Origin: Rhynchosporium graminicola
Taxonomy: Eukaryota; Ascomycota; Leotiomycetes; Helotiales; Ploettnerulaceae
DNA length: 64,000 nucleotides
NCBI GenBank assembly: GCA_900074885.1
Contig: FJUW01000028.1
Location: forward strand, 388,339 to 452,338
Direction of reading: 5' to 3'
This document shows, piece by piece, positions 36,718-47,434 of the stretch. The position numbers were made by a program, and so were the translations under genes. The notes beneath the pieces are model-generated. The model did not search any database, was not told the DNA's origin, and saw only the letters and a list, made by a program, of their open reading frames with translations. Within the stretch, counting starts at the first letter, position 1. Each line of letters begins with the position of its first letter.

Positions 36718-37342
36718 TTTGGGCGATATCTTCAAGTGTACCCACGTAGGTCGAGAATGGGATTCAGTTGAAACTTATGTAAGAGAACCACTCAACGAGC
36801 AATGCTTGATGTGCTCTGTACCCTTCTCGTATTTAGTTAAGTTTAATCCGCAAAATGGTTGATGACGTCCAATACAAAACAAGAGTTGAATTCATTACAG
36901 AAAGTGTCTACACTCGGGCGGATATACGCCGATATACATATTCAAAAATGCTACAGGCATGTAACTTTTACCCCTCCTCTCCCCATCTTCTGACACCGAA
37001 AATCACCACCCGGCCTCTGACGGCTGTTATTTCAGTGGATGATGCGCTGTGGACCCCCACGGGCTTGGAGCGTTACAGCGACCAGAACAGGAATTAACCC
37101 CGCTGGGGTAGCCGCTAGAGATGTGAATTCCAGGATCGGAGTGAAGCTAGAGGAGGGGCAGTCTGGGATGTGAACCTCGAACAGAAATACAATTGTTGAT
37201 TAACCGCTGCGAATATGTGCTAACTGAAACTCTGCGGCTATTGATTCCTATTCAGTTTTGCACTCCAGCACTGACAACGTATAGTCTCTACTTTGAAAAA
37301 CAAAATCACTTTGGGAGAGCATTTACTCAAGCATCAAGCAAG
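36718..37342. promoter_or_regulatory. Shared divergent promoter, MDR and SDR dehydrogenases
   Basis: 625 bp separates the two start codons. It contains a CGG(N)CGG-like pattern and CCCCAC/CTGGGG-type motifs (around 37050-37160) of the kind bound by CreA or zinc-cluster regulators, but these are short and not decisive. Co-regulation is inferred from geometry. Confidence 0.45.
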
Positions 37343-38246
37343 ATGGCAGCTTCAGCAACTATGGCCATGTTCTCACTGGAAGGACAAACAGCACTCGTTA
37401 CCGGTGGAACAAGAGGTATCGGACAAGCAGCAGCCATCGCTTTGGCCGAATGTGGTGCAGATATTATTTTAATACAGGTGTAGTTTACCCTCACACTTCC
37501 ATCTTCTATATCGTCTCCATACTCTAACAATTGAAACAGAGAGACCGATCCAATACTGCGACTCTCCAAGCAATTGAAGCTCTAGGACGGAAAGCTACGA
37601 TCTATACTGCGGATCTTTCCTCACAAGCTGAGGTCAAGGCTCTTACACCTGCGGTTCTGAAAGATGGACACAAGATACAGATCCTGGTGAATTGTGCCGG
37701 TATTCAGAGGAGACATCCTTGTGCGGAGTTTCCGGATGAAGATTGGAATGAGGTATAACGAATGTCTTGGAGATAGAATGATGCCTCTGACGATATGAGT
37801 AGGTCATCCAAGTCAACCTCACCACAGTCTTCACCCTCTGCCGGGACATTGGCGCACATATGCTCTCCCTCGACCCCTCATCCTCCGGCCGACGAGGCAG
37901 TATAATCAACTTCGCATCTCTCCTAACGTTCCAAGGCGGTCTCACAGTCCCAGCATACGCCGCGTCCAAAGGCGCGGTAGCACAGCTCACGAAATCGCTC
38001 GCGAACGAATGGTCGGCGAAAGGCGTCACTGTGAATGCTATTGCGCCGGGATACATCGCTACGGAGATGAATACTGCGCTATTGGCGGATGAGAAGAGGC
38101 TGAAGAGCATCAGTGAGAGGATTCCGGCTGGGAGGTGGGGTGTTCCGGAGGACTTTAAGGGGAGTGTGGTTTATTTGGCTAGTAGGGCGAGTAGTTACGT
38201 GAGTGGACATGTATTGGTTGTTGATGGTGGGTGGATGGGCAGGTAG
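37343..38246 (+). CDS. Short-chain dehydrogenase, 2-deoxy-D-gluconate 3-dehydrogenase-like
   Basis: Three exons: 37343..37477, 37540..37752 and 37803..38246; introns are 62 and 50 bp and the product is 263 aa, the classical SDR length. The cofactor motif TGGTRGIG is at 20-27, NCAG near 97, and the catalytic triad is Ser154 (NFASL), Tyr168 and Lys172 (YAASK). The downstream [10 protein letters not shown] is typical of KduD / 2-deoxy-gluconate dehydrogenases, as is the C-terminal [15 protein letters not shown]. No membrane segment or targeting signal is visible. The family oxidises keto-sugar acids or related sugars with NAD(H). A second in-frame ATG at codon 7 is an alternative start. Confidence 0.93.
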
Positions 38247-39634
38247 AGCTTGAGGTTACCGTTGGTCGTACAGGCCATTAGTTAAGGTACGGTTGCTAAG
38301 TGTGAAGAGGAGAGTTGTGAGAAATCCATTGAGTATGCTCGATAATTACGAGTTCCACTCCAATACAGTTCTCATATTTTCGCCAGACTTATCATGGATA
38401 TCTTACTGTGAAATGTAACATGAGGTGCTCAATAGCACTGAACTCCGCCCAAACGTATAATCTCGCAGTTTACGACCTTTCGCCGGTTCTTAATGATCGA
38501 TTCAACATCTCTCCTTTATTGTTGAAGCGAGACACGTGAATACGATTGTAAACATCCGGGACTAGTCCAATGAAGATGTCGTCGATCGTGAGAATTCTTC
38601 CTCATTTCAATCGAAGGTTTGGCTATGATTGAGAGCGTACTTGATAGGCTCATAGTGGCGTTAGAGAGACAGTATCAATTCAGGGTTGCAAGTTCGAGGT
38701 TCTACGGGAGATTAAGGTGTCTGGAGCCAACCTTTCCCTCTGTCATCCCACCGAAGCTCTCTTGACTTGAAGTTGATTGTCAAGAGTCGGGGATATTTCT
38801 CGAAAGTTAGACCTTTCCTCTCAGAGGTCCGAAAGCCGCATTGTCAGGAGTTCTCGAAGGCATATGTGGCTTTCCATGGAGCTAGCTGCCAACAACATTT
38901 CATCATACGGAGTATATCCTATGAGTACCGATTACATATTCGTACAGTAATGATTCGTATGTTGTGGAACACCTGGTGAATATTGTTAGGCCCTGTCCTC
39001 GTGCGCTGGCCAGATCTTTGACCCAGTTTTACACTATCGATTTCAAATTTGGATCATCTAACTGACTTTGCCAACATGCCACCACACAACATCCTAGCCG
39101 ATGGATTAGTTCGCTGTCATTTCTCAGGGACGCGTTGGTTGCCAAGAGCACGAAATTAGTATAGCATCATATGTTGTGATTCCTCGAGATTCCTGTAGAC
39201 GCATCTTTGCATTCTTGCAAACTCAACTTTCTGTTACAGCGAAACCCTCAAGCTTTCTGGAATTTTATGCTTGCTCAGTCCCCTGCACGTAACTTTCGAT
39301 ATCGTTCTCGATCATCAGTGCACTCAGACTGTTTCAAGGCGCGGTACCTTACCCCTGTTCCCCCCTCCTATTTGGAGCATCGAACATCCACACTCAGAGT
39401 ATCACGATCTTCCGCAGCAACCAGCTTTTCTGCAAATCCGTTTATCAACACTACGAGGCGACTGCAGGCCAGTGTCCAGATTCAGTTCCATCGCACCGTA
39501 TCTTTCCACGCGTATCTGCTTCTTCGAGCAGCATACATGCCCCTGTCTCATAGGCAAACAGCCAGGAGCAGCACATCAAACGCAAACACAGTTTAATCGA
39601 CCAAATTATTCAGAAACACGAACTATACACAATC
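38247..39634. other. Intergenic, no supported gene
   Basis: 3' flank of the SDR and 5' flank of the next gene. Plus-strand frames at 38767-38979 and 39207-39596 lack domains. The stretch just before 39635 (TTTAATCGACCAAATTATTC then ACACAATC) looks like a leader. Confidence 0.5.
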
Positions 39635-41245
39635 ATGGCGACTACACAACCCCTCAGATCCCAGCCCTCTTTCCGCAGGGACTCGCCTTCCCCATCCACG
39701 TCTCCTACTCCAGCTCTTGGAGCTTGTCCCGAGCTCTCACGCAGTGTCTCTATGGGCTCAGCAGACTCTCTGTACTCTGGTGGATCGAGTCTGATGGGGA
39801 GGGATTCTCTCGGTAGTAATAGCTCTGGAACTTCAGTATCGCGGTCGTCATCTGCGAGCTATACGAATAGACAATCAACGGGAGGACTTGAGAAACCCAA
39901 ACGACGAGGCTATGTGAGACCACAAGGAACGAACTTTGCTGCCTCGGCACAATCAAGAGAGAGCGTATTAAGTCTGGGCAGTATAGCACATTTGCAATAT
40001 TACTTTGCACGAACCGGACTGCTGGATGGAAAGGGTGGAAGACTGTACAAGAAGAAGGACAACCGTGGAACACTGGATCTATCGGCACTAGATACGTCGT
40101 TCCTTGCTCCCAGAGTTCTAGCGTCAGACGCCGATTCGTCATATGCATCAATGGGAAACAGTCCTGAGCTCCATGCGCAGGGCATGGGAATGGGATTGGG
40201 TGGCATGCTGGTAGAGAGTCCTACACAGGAGGAATTTGAGTATTACAGTGGTGAGGAAGAGGAAGATCCAGACCATCCACATATGCTCCCACCGACGGTC
40301 AGTACATACAATCACCGCGAGAAAAAGATACCCCGTCCACCCACTCTGGAGGAACTCAAAGACGACCTTCAAAAGTGTCTGGACGATGCCGTTAGGCTAC
40401 TCGAAGACGCCAAACAGAACCCAGCATCAGCGCCATCCACTCCTCAGAAAACCAGTAATGCTCCACCAGGTCCTACAATAGATGAGGATCGAGGGTGGCA
40501 TGAGTTACAGGGTATGCATATTCTGGATATCATGACACTTGCTATCCGCGCTGCCAAAATGTATTATACAGCACATAACCAGCCTCAGCGACTTGCAGCA
40601 ATAAAATCTGAGCGCGAGATACGAACAGAGCTGCTTTCGGTGATGGAAGTGCTAAAGCGGATGGCGACAAGGAGTTTTGCCAAAGGAATGAGGACTGAGG
40701 AGCGCCTGACGATGGAGCAGTGGGTGGCCAGCGTCTACGAGATGTTACATCAGGAAGAGAGCATGGAGGAAGCAGAGAGGAAACAACGGACAAGCTGGAC
40801 TTGGCTGGATGATTCCTGGGAGGGCAGGAGTGTAGATCGCGAATACGCCTTCATCAGGTCAATGGATCCTGAAGCCGAGACACTGCCAGAATTCCAGTCT
40901 GTTGGCGACGTAATCGACGACGCTGCATTGCCCACCAAGTTCTTAGACGATATGCGGACGGGCATGAGATTGGTAAAGCTGCACAATGCAGTTGTGCGGA
41001 AGAGCAAACGCCCGTTCGGAGCTATTGATAAATGGCACACGGACTTTGCGAAGCCGTATCGTTGTGCGGAGAACTTGAGGTACTGGATCAAAGCCGCTGA
41101 GCTGAGGTGGGAAGTCGTGCTGAAAGTGGATGTAATGGGAGTCGTGAGCGGTACCGACAGAATGGCACTCAAGGGCTTCGAAGAGGCGATTTGGAAGTGG
41201 TGTGAAAAGGTCCGAGAGGAGATCACTGCTGACTTGAAGGTCTGA
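39635..41245 (+). CDS. Conserved-looking protein of unknown function, 536 aa
   Basis: Single exon. Residues 1-130 are Ser/Pro-rich and disordered, with several SxxSxS clusters that look phosphorylatable. A short GSIAHLQYYFARTGLLDGKGGR block follows, then an acidic stretch (EEEFEYYSGEEEEDPD). From about 230 the sequence is ordered and helical: LEELKDDLQKCLDDAVRLLEDA, LQGMHILDIMTLAIRAAKMYYT, and a C-terminal FGAIDKWHTDFAKPYRCAENLRYWIKAAELRWEV rich in Trp. The ordered half shows the even composition of a real conserved fold, but I do not recognise it and no catalytic motif or membrane span is visible. The codon usage resembles that of neighbouring genes. Confidence 0.82.
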   Translation: MATTQPLRSQPSFRRDSPSPSTSPTPALGACPELSRSVSMGSADSLYSGGSSLMGRDSLGSNSSGTSVSRSSSASYTNRQSTGGLEKPKRRGYVRPQGTNFAASAQSRESVLSLGSIAHLQYYFARTGLLDGKGGRLYKKKDNRGTLDLSALDTSFLAPRVLASDADSSYASMGNSPELHAQGMGMGLGGMLVESPTQEEFEYYSGEEEEDPDHPHMLPPTVSTYNHREKKIPRPPTLEELKDDLQKCLDDAVRLLEDAKQNPASAPSTPQKTSNAPPGPTIDEDRGWHELQGMHILDIMTLAIRAAKMYYTAHNQPQRLAAIKSEREIRTELLSVMEVLKRMATRSFAKGMRTEERLTMEQWVASVYEMLHQEESMEEAERKQRTSWTWLDDSWEGRSVDREYAFIRSMDPEAETLPEFQSVGDVIDDAALPTKFLDDMRTGMRLVKLHNAVVRKSKRPFGAIDKWHTDFAKPYRCAENLRYWIKAAELRWEVVLKVDVMGVVSGTDRMALKGFEEAIWKWCEKVREEITADLKV

Positions 41246-41624
41246 CTGACTTAGTGAGGGGAGGAAAGGAAGGTTGGGAGAACACGATCATGTGTTCTAT
41301 TTATGACATTAATGTTTGTGTTAAATAGTGCGCGAGTCGGCGGGATTCAATCATCTTTACCGGCACGGGGTTTGGCATGGTCTTGGGGCTGTGTACATAG
41401 ATTGGCTGCGCTGTTGGCTGTTAGGGGGTTCTTTTGCTTCTTACTTTATACCCCCATTAGTCATGGAAGATATTCTGTTTACTCTCAGAAATCACTATTC
41501 AACTTTCAAGATGCACATCTAGCTCTGGTCTGTTTCCCTTTCACTGAAACTTTTGTTTTTCTTGGATATATTCTCCTGTCCTACCTGCTCAGCGAGCCTC
41601 GGCTGCATCCCGAGCATTACCAAC
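41246..41624. other. Short convergent 3' region
   Basis: 379 bp between two converging stops, T-rich toward the left end. The overlapping plus-strand frame at 41303-41923 is mostly antisense to the next gene and is not called. Confidence 0.5.
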
Positions 41625-42329
41625 CTATTCCATCTCCCTGTTATACATCTTCCTCACCTTCTCGCCCTCGATCTCCCGTCTCCACTTCTCCAACCCATCA
41701 TACACACTCCTCCAATCGCACAACAGCCGATAAATACTCAGGATCAACTCCTTGTTCGGTCCTTCCTCATCACTTATCAACTCCATCAAATCTCGCGTCA
41801 GCTCCGATTTCCGCTGCTCCATTAGAGCTTGTGCTTCCGTTCGCTGAAGGTCTGCTGAAGTGCTCAAGGCTTGCGTGGGTGTCTTTTCAGCGTCTGCGCC
41901 GGCGTCTGTTAAGGAAGTGGTAGTTAGGATTGACAGTGTGTTTTGAGATAGGGTAGAGCTATCAGAGGAAGGGAATTGCGTAGACGCGATGCAGGCTGCG
42001 AAAAGTGAAAGCTCGCTTGCGAGGCGCGAGAACTCTTCGATCTCGGCCGGATCAGCTGCTATGGGTGGAGTGTCTTGGAAGAACTCTGTTTCTTCCTCGG
42101 TAACTTCGTCGGAGGAGGACGAAGAGGATGAAGTTGAGGATAAGTCTTGCAAAGTCAGTTCATCGATATCGTCTGCCAATTTGCTGGTTGAGTGTGAGGG
42201 ACTTGTGGGCTGTGAGTCGATGTCGATAAGGCTGTGAGAGGACTGAGAGCTTGTATCTTCGCAGTCTTGGTTACTGGTGGAGACAGCTGGCGATTGCGCT
42301 TCCGCTGGAGAATTTTGCTGTGCTGACAT
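41625..42329 (-). CDS. Ser/Glu-rich protein of unknown function, 234 aa
   Basis: Single exon. The chosen start is the ATG at 42329; an in-frame ATG at 42398 adds 23 residues. The N-terminal half is disordered and acidic, with a run of serines followed by DEVTEEETEFF. The C-terminal 70 residues are predicted helical: LMEQRKSELTRDLMELISDE, ELILSIYRLLCDWRSVYDGLEKWRREIEGEKVRKMYN. This block has a regular heptad pattern and is the only conserved-looking part. No family is recognised. It is divergent from the small membrane protein at 43335. Confidence 0.68.
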   Translation of the reverse strand: MSAQQNSPAEAQSPAVSTSNQDCEDTSSQSSHSLIDIDSQPTSPSHSTSKLADDIDELTLQDLSSTSSSSSSSDEVTEEETEFFQDTPPIAADPAEIEEFSRLASELSLFAACIASTQFPSSDSSTLSQNTLSILTTTSLTDAGADAEKTPTQALSTSADLQRTEAQALMEQRKSELTRDLMELISDEEGPNKELILSIYRLLCDWRSVYDGLEKWRREIEGEKVRKMYNREME

Positions 42330-43334
42330 CTTGGTACGGTGCGAGTAGTTGCTAGGAGGGCTTTCGTTAAGCTGGTTTGATTGAGCGATTCCGAGCATGT
42401 AGTTCCGTTACTTCCATCCCTTCGACATATTATATTCTGGACGATGCTACTCACGTATTTGGATGTGTGAAGAAGGAGCCTTTGTTCAAGTTTTATTGTT
42501 CTTTGTTCGGATTCATCTCTTTGTGTTGGTATCCAAGCGGAATTCAGGTTCCGCGCTCTGATCTTTGAACGGCAGGTCATGATTGTGAAGCAAGCTTCTT
42601 TTTGCTTTGTAAAACAGTGATGGTAATTTTCTGTCAGATCTGAGATAATGCTTAAGCCTTGATAGAGACTCGAGACTCTGTGCTTCCACACTGGTGAAAA
42701 AGCTGCTATCTAAATATAATTTCCAAATCAGATCTTCTCTTTGCCAAAGCTCAGACATTAGGCAGAAGTAAACCTTAGGCACTCCCCTCGAAACTTGTTA
42801 TGTTTACAGATTCAGTAATGGAGGAAAAGAAGCCCTGATACTAGCTCGGTTAAGCGAGGGCATCGCTCCTGCCTCAACTCACTTACTTGCTCCACACCTC
42901 CGTCACTGTACCAAGATTTTGACCTTCGAAAGAGGAACAACGTGAAATGAACGAGTCACCATTGATTTGTTCTACCGCAGTAATCAAACGCCTATATTAG
43001 GAGTAGGTAGATGATGATCTTAACCTCCACTCCATTTTCGCATCAAAACCGTCTCCACGACAATACTCTCCTTATACACTTACACCGTGGAAATTGCTTC
43101 GTCATGCGAGGCCTGTATCATTAGTTAGGGACGGACTGTTGTCAGTGCCGACGACTTTCTTCTTAGCAGAGGGCTACATTTTTAGCAGCGAGACAGAAGA
43201 TTTCTATTGCGGGCCTGCTACATCTCTGGTACCGAGTACTACCGATAGGCCTCCACAACGTGTTCGCATCATTCCCAAAGGCCAACATTCACACAGTCTT
43301 CCGCCAATAAGTTCCTCTCTCTCGAAAGACGGTA
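42330..43334. promoter_or_regulatory. Divergent upstream region of two unknown genes
   Basis: About 1 kb between divergent starts. Minus-strand frames at 42155-42782 overlap the first gene's leader and have no domain. Nothing else was recognised. Confidence 0.4.
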
Positions 43335-43901
43335 ATGCGGCATCACAACAATCACTCCACAATGCCCTCCTCAACAGCCGTGCTCTCCACACTGATACCC
43401 TCTCACCAACATCTGGTTGAAATCCCCATCGCAAACCCCAAAAACCACAGCACCGGGCCTAAACAGCGCGCCGACATCGAAGCCTGGTTTCAAAAACACG
43501 AGCCTGACATCGGCGGTCTGGTGTTCATTTTCGTGTTTTTGTTGGTTCTGGGAGGACTGTGGCGCTTGAGGAGTGCGGTTGTGGAATGGGTTTTTGAGAG
43601 GAACCGCGACAAGGCTAGGATCGAGTGGGCGGATAGGGAGAGGAGACAGAGGCGGACTGTGGTTGTGGTGGGGATTTTGAGGAAGGAGAAAGATGGTGGC
43701 AGTGATGGTAGTGGTTCTGGAAGTGGGAAGGGGAGGGTGTTGAAAAGAGTGAGGTTCTTAGATGGTGAGGAGTTTGACGGGCTGGATGGGCTGGATGGGC
43801 TGGATGGGCTGGGTAGTAGGGTTGTTGTTGTTAATGACGAGAGGGCGGAAGCGTTGCTCGAATTTCTGGAGAATGGAAGTGTGGTTGGGGAGGTTTTTTG
43901 A
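43335..43901 (+). CDS. Small single-pass membrane protein of unknown function, 188 aa
   Basis: Single exon. The ATG at 43335 and one at 43362 are both possible starts. After a polar N-terminus, one hydrophobic helix (IGGLVFIFVFLLVLGGLW) is followed by a basic juxtamembrane run (ERNRDKARIEWADRERRQRR). This suggests a C-terminal cytosolic domain by the positive-inside rule. Downstream there is a Gly/Ser linker and four Gly-Leu-Asp repeats from a nine-base minisatellite (43776-43811). The C-terminus has NDERAEALLEFLENG. No family is recognised. Membrane topology and even codon use favour a real gene. Confidence 0.6.
   Translation: MRHHNNHSTMPSSTAVLSTLIPSHQHLVEIPIANPKNHSTGPKQRADIEAWFQKHEPDIGGLVFIFVFLLVLGGLWRLRSAVVEWVFERNRDKARIEWADRERRQRRTVVVVGILRKEKDGGSDGSGSGSGKGRVLKRVRFLDGEEFDGLDGLDGLDGLGSRVVVVNDERAEALLEFLENGSVVGEVF
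43776..43812 (+). repeat. Nine-base coding minisatellite (Gly-Leu-Asp)
   Basis: Four near-perfect tandem copies of GGGCTGGAT inside the preceding reading frame. Length changes by whole units would keep the frame. Confidence 0.9.
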
Positions 43902-44149
43902 TAGTGAGAGATGAGTGCTGTGTGGTAGATTGAATAATCGTTTGAAAGTCCTGGCAACCATACAAAGTAGTATTGGATGGGAGGCGATATGCTCAAATGG
44001 TTCTTTGACCAAGACCGTCTTAGTCTATCAAGCGAAACAAGCGACCAACTCTTTTCCTGAGTTCATTTTTGCTGAGAATATTGCTCCTAGAATTCGTCGA
44101 GTGCGTAAAACCCGGTTGTAATGCCATAGCCAACCTTGATGCAACCGCC

Positions 44150-47100
44150 CTAATATTCCATTTCCTCTTCAAGTTCTTCCCGCATCTGTTTCTCTGCTCA
44201 TACGTTAGCCAAGCATTCTGCCACTAAGTGCTGGAACTTACCCCATAACCTCGTCGCCGACGCAGATATCACGTTAGCTTTGTTTATCAGCTTCTCTCGA
44301 TATTTCTCTTCTTCCTGACCGGCGAGCTTCACTTTCTTCGGCTGAGCCTGTATCAAGTCAGCTGAGAACAATTAATCTTGACAAAATGGCAACTTTGGAT
44401 GGTTTGTACCTGTAGAAGGACTGGCCATATATCTTTGACGTCGGCAGCAGCTATGGCCGCTACCGTCTTGAAGCCGTTCTCCCAGAAGACTCGGGCTGTT
44501 CGACTCTTTACGTAAGTGATTTCTGCAAGAGCGAGGAGATCCGCTTTTGCGCCTGCAGTTGTTAGGATCGAGATCACACATAACGACGGGGTGTCATCAA
44601 AAGACATCACACACCAGCTCTTAGTCTATCTGAGAAGTGATCAAGAACGGCAGCCAGAGCGCCCCAATTCATCCGCTGACAGAACTTGATCATGCCAGCT
44701 GCGAATCCATGACATGTCTGTGCTAGGTTCTGAACGATGCCCCTTGGAATATCGTACTTCCTTGCTACGACGTGGACGGGAACCTCGTTGCAGAGATCGC
44801 GGAGCTGTAAGGCGGAGTAGAAACGTTTGTAGATACGTGCGATTTCAAATTCTTGTTCAGTCGTCTCTTTCATGGTACCACCTTGAGCCCTAAACTCCTT
44901 TAGTTTGATTGTAAATCAGCGTCAGAAGGAAACATAATTACATTTTGTTGATGATGGAAGGCTTGAGTCCAACAAATTCCATGGCTCTCATATTACTTTC
45001 GTCGAACCCGTCCATCTCCTTGCGGAAAATCTGCCAGTTAATGTTTGATTGTGCAGCTTGCACTGGGGTGAATGAATAGAGGACATGCATTTCGCCATCC
45101 ATTACGAAGGCTTGTAAGGCTTTGCGAAGCTCCCTATAGATGAAAAGTCCATCTTCGGGGGTCAAAGAGGATGCCACGATTGCTTCGCCAAGGAGAGTGG
45201 CTTTGAATTCGGAGTCGTGTACGCGTTGGAGAAGGTTGCTTTCCTCCAGATCTTGTATCGTCGACTTGACCATTTTGGCAAGCTCATCGTGGTCAACTGA
45301 GTAGTAAAGAAGTGTTTTTTTCATGTAGTCATCAATGGATTCATCGTTGGTAGCGAGCTTTGTGACAATTACTTCTAATAAAGCTCTGATGGAGTGGTCA
45401 ACAATATGTTGCACGTATCGGCTGCTGGTATCTCTTACCTCTTGATGCCTCTTTTTTCTGGTACAAGGCAGCTTTCAATACTGGGGAGCTCTGCTTCCAT
45501 AAGCTCGGCAACGGCTTCTAGATCGCTTTTCTGACAGCAGAGATATGTCTCGCCAACTTCATCTTTACCTTTGCGCCCAGCTCGTCCTCGCATTTGCTGG
45601 CTGGCAACAGGTCAGTGGATTTCACTAAAGGCAATTTTAGAACTTACAGCATTGATGGTCCCACCAAATCTGCCCCCATTCGAGCACCATGGAGAATGAC
45701 TCTTCTTGCTGGGAGGTTGATTCCTGCAGCTAGACTGCAGGTCGCCACGATCACTTTGATGACCCCCTGGTCATATGCCGTGGTAATAAGATCGCGCTCT
45801 TCCGTGGTTAATCCAGCGTCTCACGCACTGTCAATCAATTGAACATGAAGGTATTCTGGATGGACTCACGATGGAATGCAACACCAACTGGAACTGTCCT
45901 CTCCAGTATCTGATCTAAACCAGTATTCGTACTTCTCAGGTCGTTAAGCAGTTCTCTACGACGTTCCATAATCAATGACTCGACCTCATGAGGCTGAGGA
46001 AGAACCAAACTGATGAGCTCGGCATCTCTTTCGCAACCGGTTCGACTGCTACAGAATACCAATGCACCATACCCCGATCGGGCAGTCTCATTAGCGAGTG
46101 CTATAACTGAATTAATCAAAGGATTGTTTAATTCTTTGCTATTGGATTGCTGTATGGTCCGACATGCCTCTGGTTTCGCCTGCGTCGAAAAATGAGTCTG
46201 AGTCTGATTCTGATTTTGTGTTCGAGCATTTAGTTGCGTCGCTGTCTTGTAGAAGCTCCTAGAGCTTGATGCTGGATAGACCGCATTGTCAAATACGAGA
46301 TGCTCTTCAACAGGAACAGGACGATATCTTGAAACATAAAACTTGGCGTTGTCTAGCCACATCGCGAGTAGCTCGGCATTCTTACTAATCAGCAGCTGTC
46401 TGATGTAAATTTTGGAGCGTCCTTACATTAAGGGTAGCGCTCATTCCTACCAACTGCACTTCTTGATCAAGACTCAGGAGTTTCGTGGCCATCAACTCTA
46501 GGATATAACCTCTGCTTTCGTCGTCAATCATGTGTAGTTCATCCATCACGACCACGCCAAGTTTCCCAACCGCCGCTTCATCAAGCGCTGCATTCACGAG
46601 CGAATTTGCCTGCTGGGCATCAACATGTGAAAAGGCGTGTGGCAAAAGACGTACCTTTTCTATCGTGCAAACAGCAATATCCATGTCATGCCATGTAGCT
46701 TTCGTTTTGCTTCCACCGAAGAATCCAACAACTTTGACCGCATTTTCATCACCACGTGTCCGGAAAGGGTTTGGCCGCTGATTTTTGCTGGACTCTTCTG
46801 CCATTTTCGAAATTCCCTCTACGACCTTTCTTAACCACTTCAATTTTTCCTGAACTAGGGCAACATAAGGGAGAACGAGTAAGGCCTTCTTTTCCGGGTT
46901 CTCGATGATCTTTTTAAGCATCAATATGTCAGCGACAAGAGACTTCCCTCCTCCAGTCGGAGCAGTGTAGACGAGATTGATCTCCCCTCGTAGAGCTCCA
47001 CTTCTTAAAAGACATTCGGATTGCCATGGGTAAATAGATTTTACACCAAGCGATGCCAGATTCTGCGTTAGCTGCTTTGGCAGCCCGTAGGAAGGATGAG

Positions 47101-47434
47101 ACAAGTCCAGCAATGGGTTTGATGTTGCCGATGGAGTCAAAGCAAGAGCTCTTCTTTGAGAATATTCCGATTGCCCTTGAACATCAACTATGTCACGAAT
47201 TTCGCCAGCCTTTAGGACCCTGGAACCATTTGTAGGCAGGGCGGGCCGTCGAAACTCTGTTCTACTTGTGACATCTGCCAGAGCAACATTTTTGCCACCC
47301 TGTCGCTCTTGAAAATCGTTAAGGGTTCTCTTCACCCCAGCACGGGAGATGCTAGTATGAGCATTTATGGTCGTGCTATGATAAGTGATAGGACCCTGGC
47401 CGGTCCTGGCGATGTTTTTGTTTACATGCATGTC
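44150..47434 (-). CDS. HELQ/POLQ-type superfamily 2 DNA helicase
   Basis: Nine exons: 47434..46427, 46380..45870, 45819..45648, 45600..45439, 45385..44942, 44889..44615, 44552..44410, 44347..44242 and 44196..44150. Eight introns of 45-62 bp close in phase and give 955 aa. The motifs, in order, are YPWQSECL (Q-like), TAPTGGGKS (Walker A), VVMDELHMIDD (DEAH-like box), GMSATL (III), VATCSLAAGINLPARRVI (V) and QQMRGRAGRKGKDEVGE (VI). These are followed by winged-helix, ratchet-like and helix-hairpin-helix-like regions (ALAEITYVKSRTARVFWENGF). That architecture is HELQ or the helicase half of polymerase theta; no polymerase domain follows, so HELQ fits better. HELQ-type enzymes unwind and anneal DNA in break and crosslink repair. 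The start is the first ATG after an in-frame TGA at 47534; a further 5' exon cannot be excluded. Confidence 0.88.

Noticed and set aside
45421..45438. A 16-nt intron ending at CAGCAG in the helicase
   Set aside because: Too short to splice; the acceptor at 45386 gives a 53-bp intron and the family sequence KRALLEVI.
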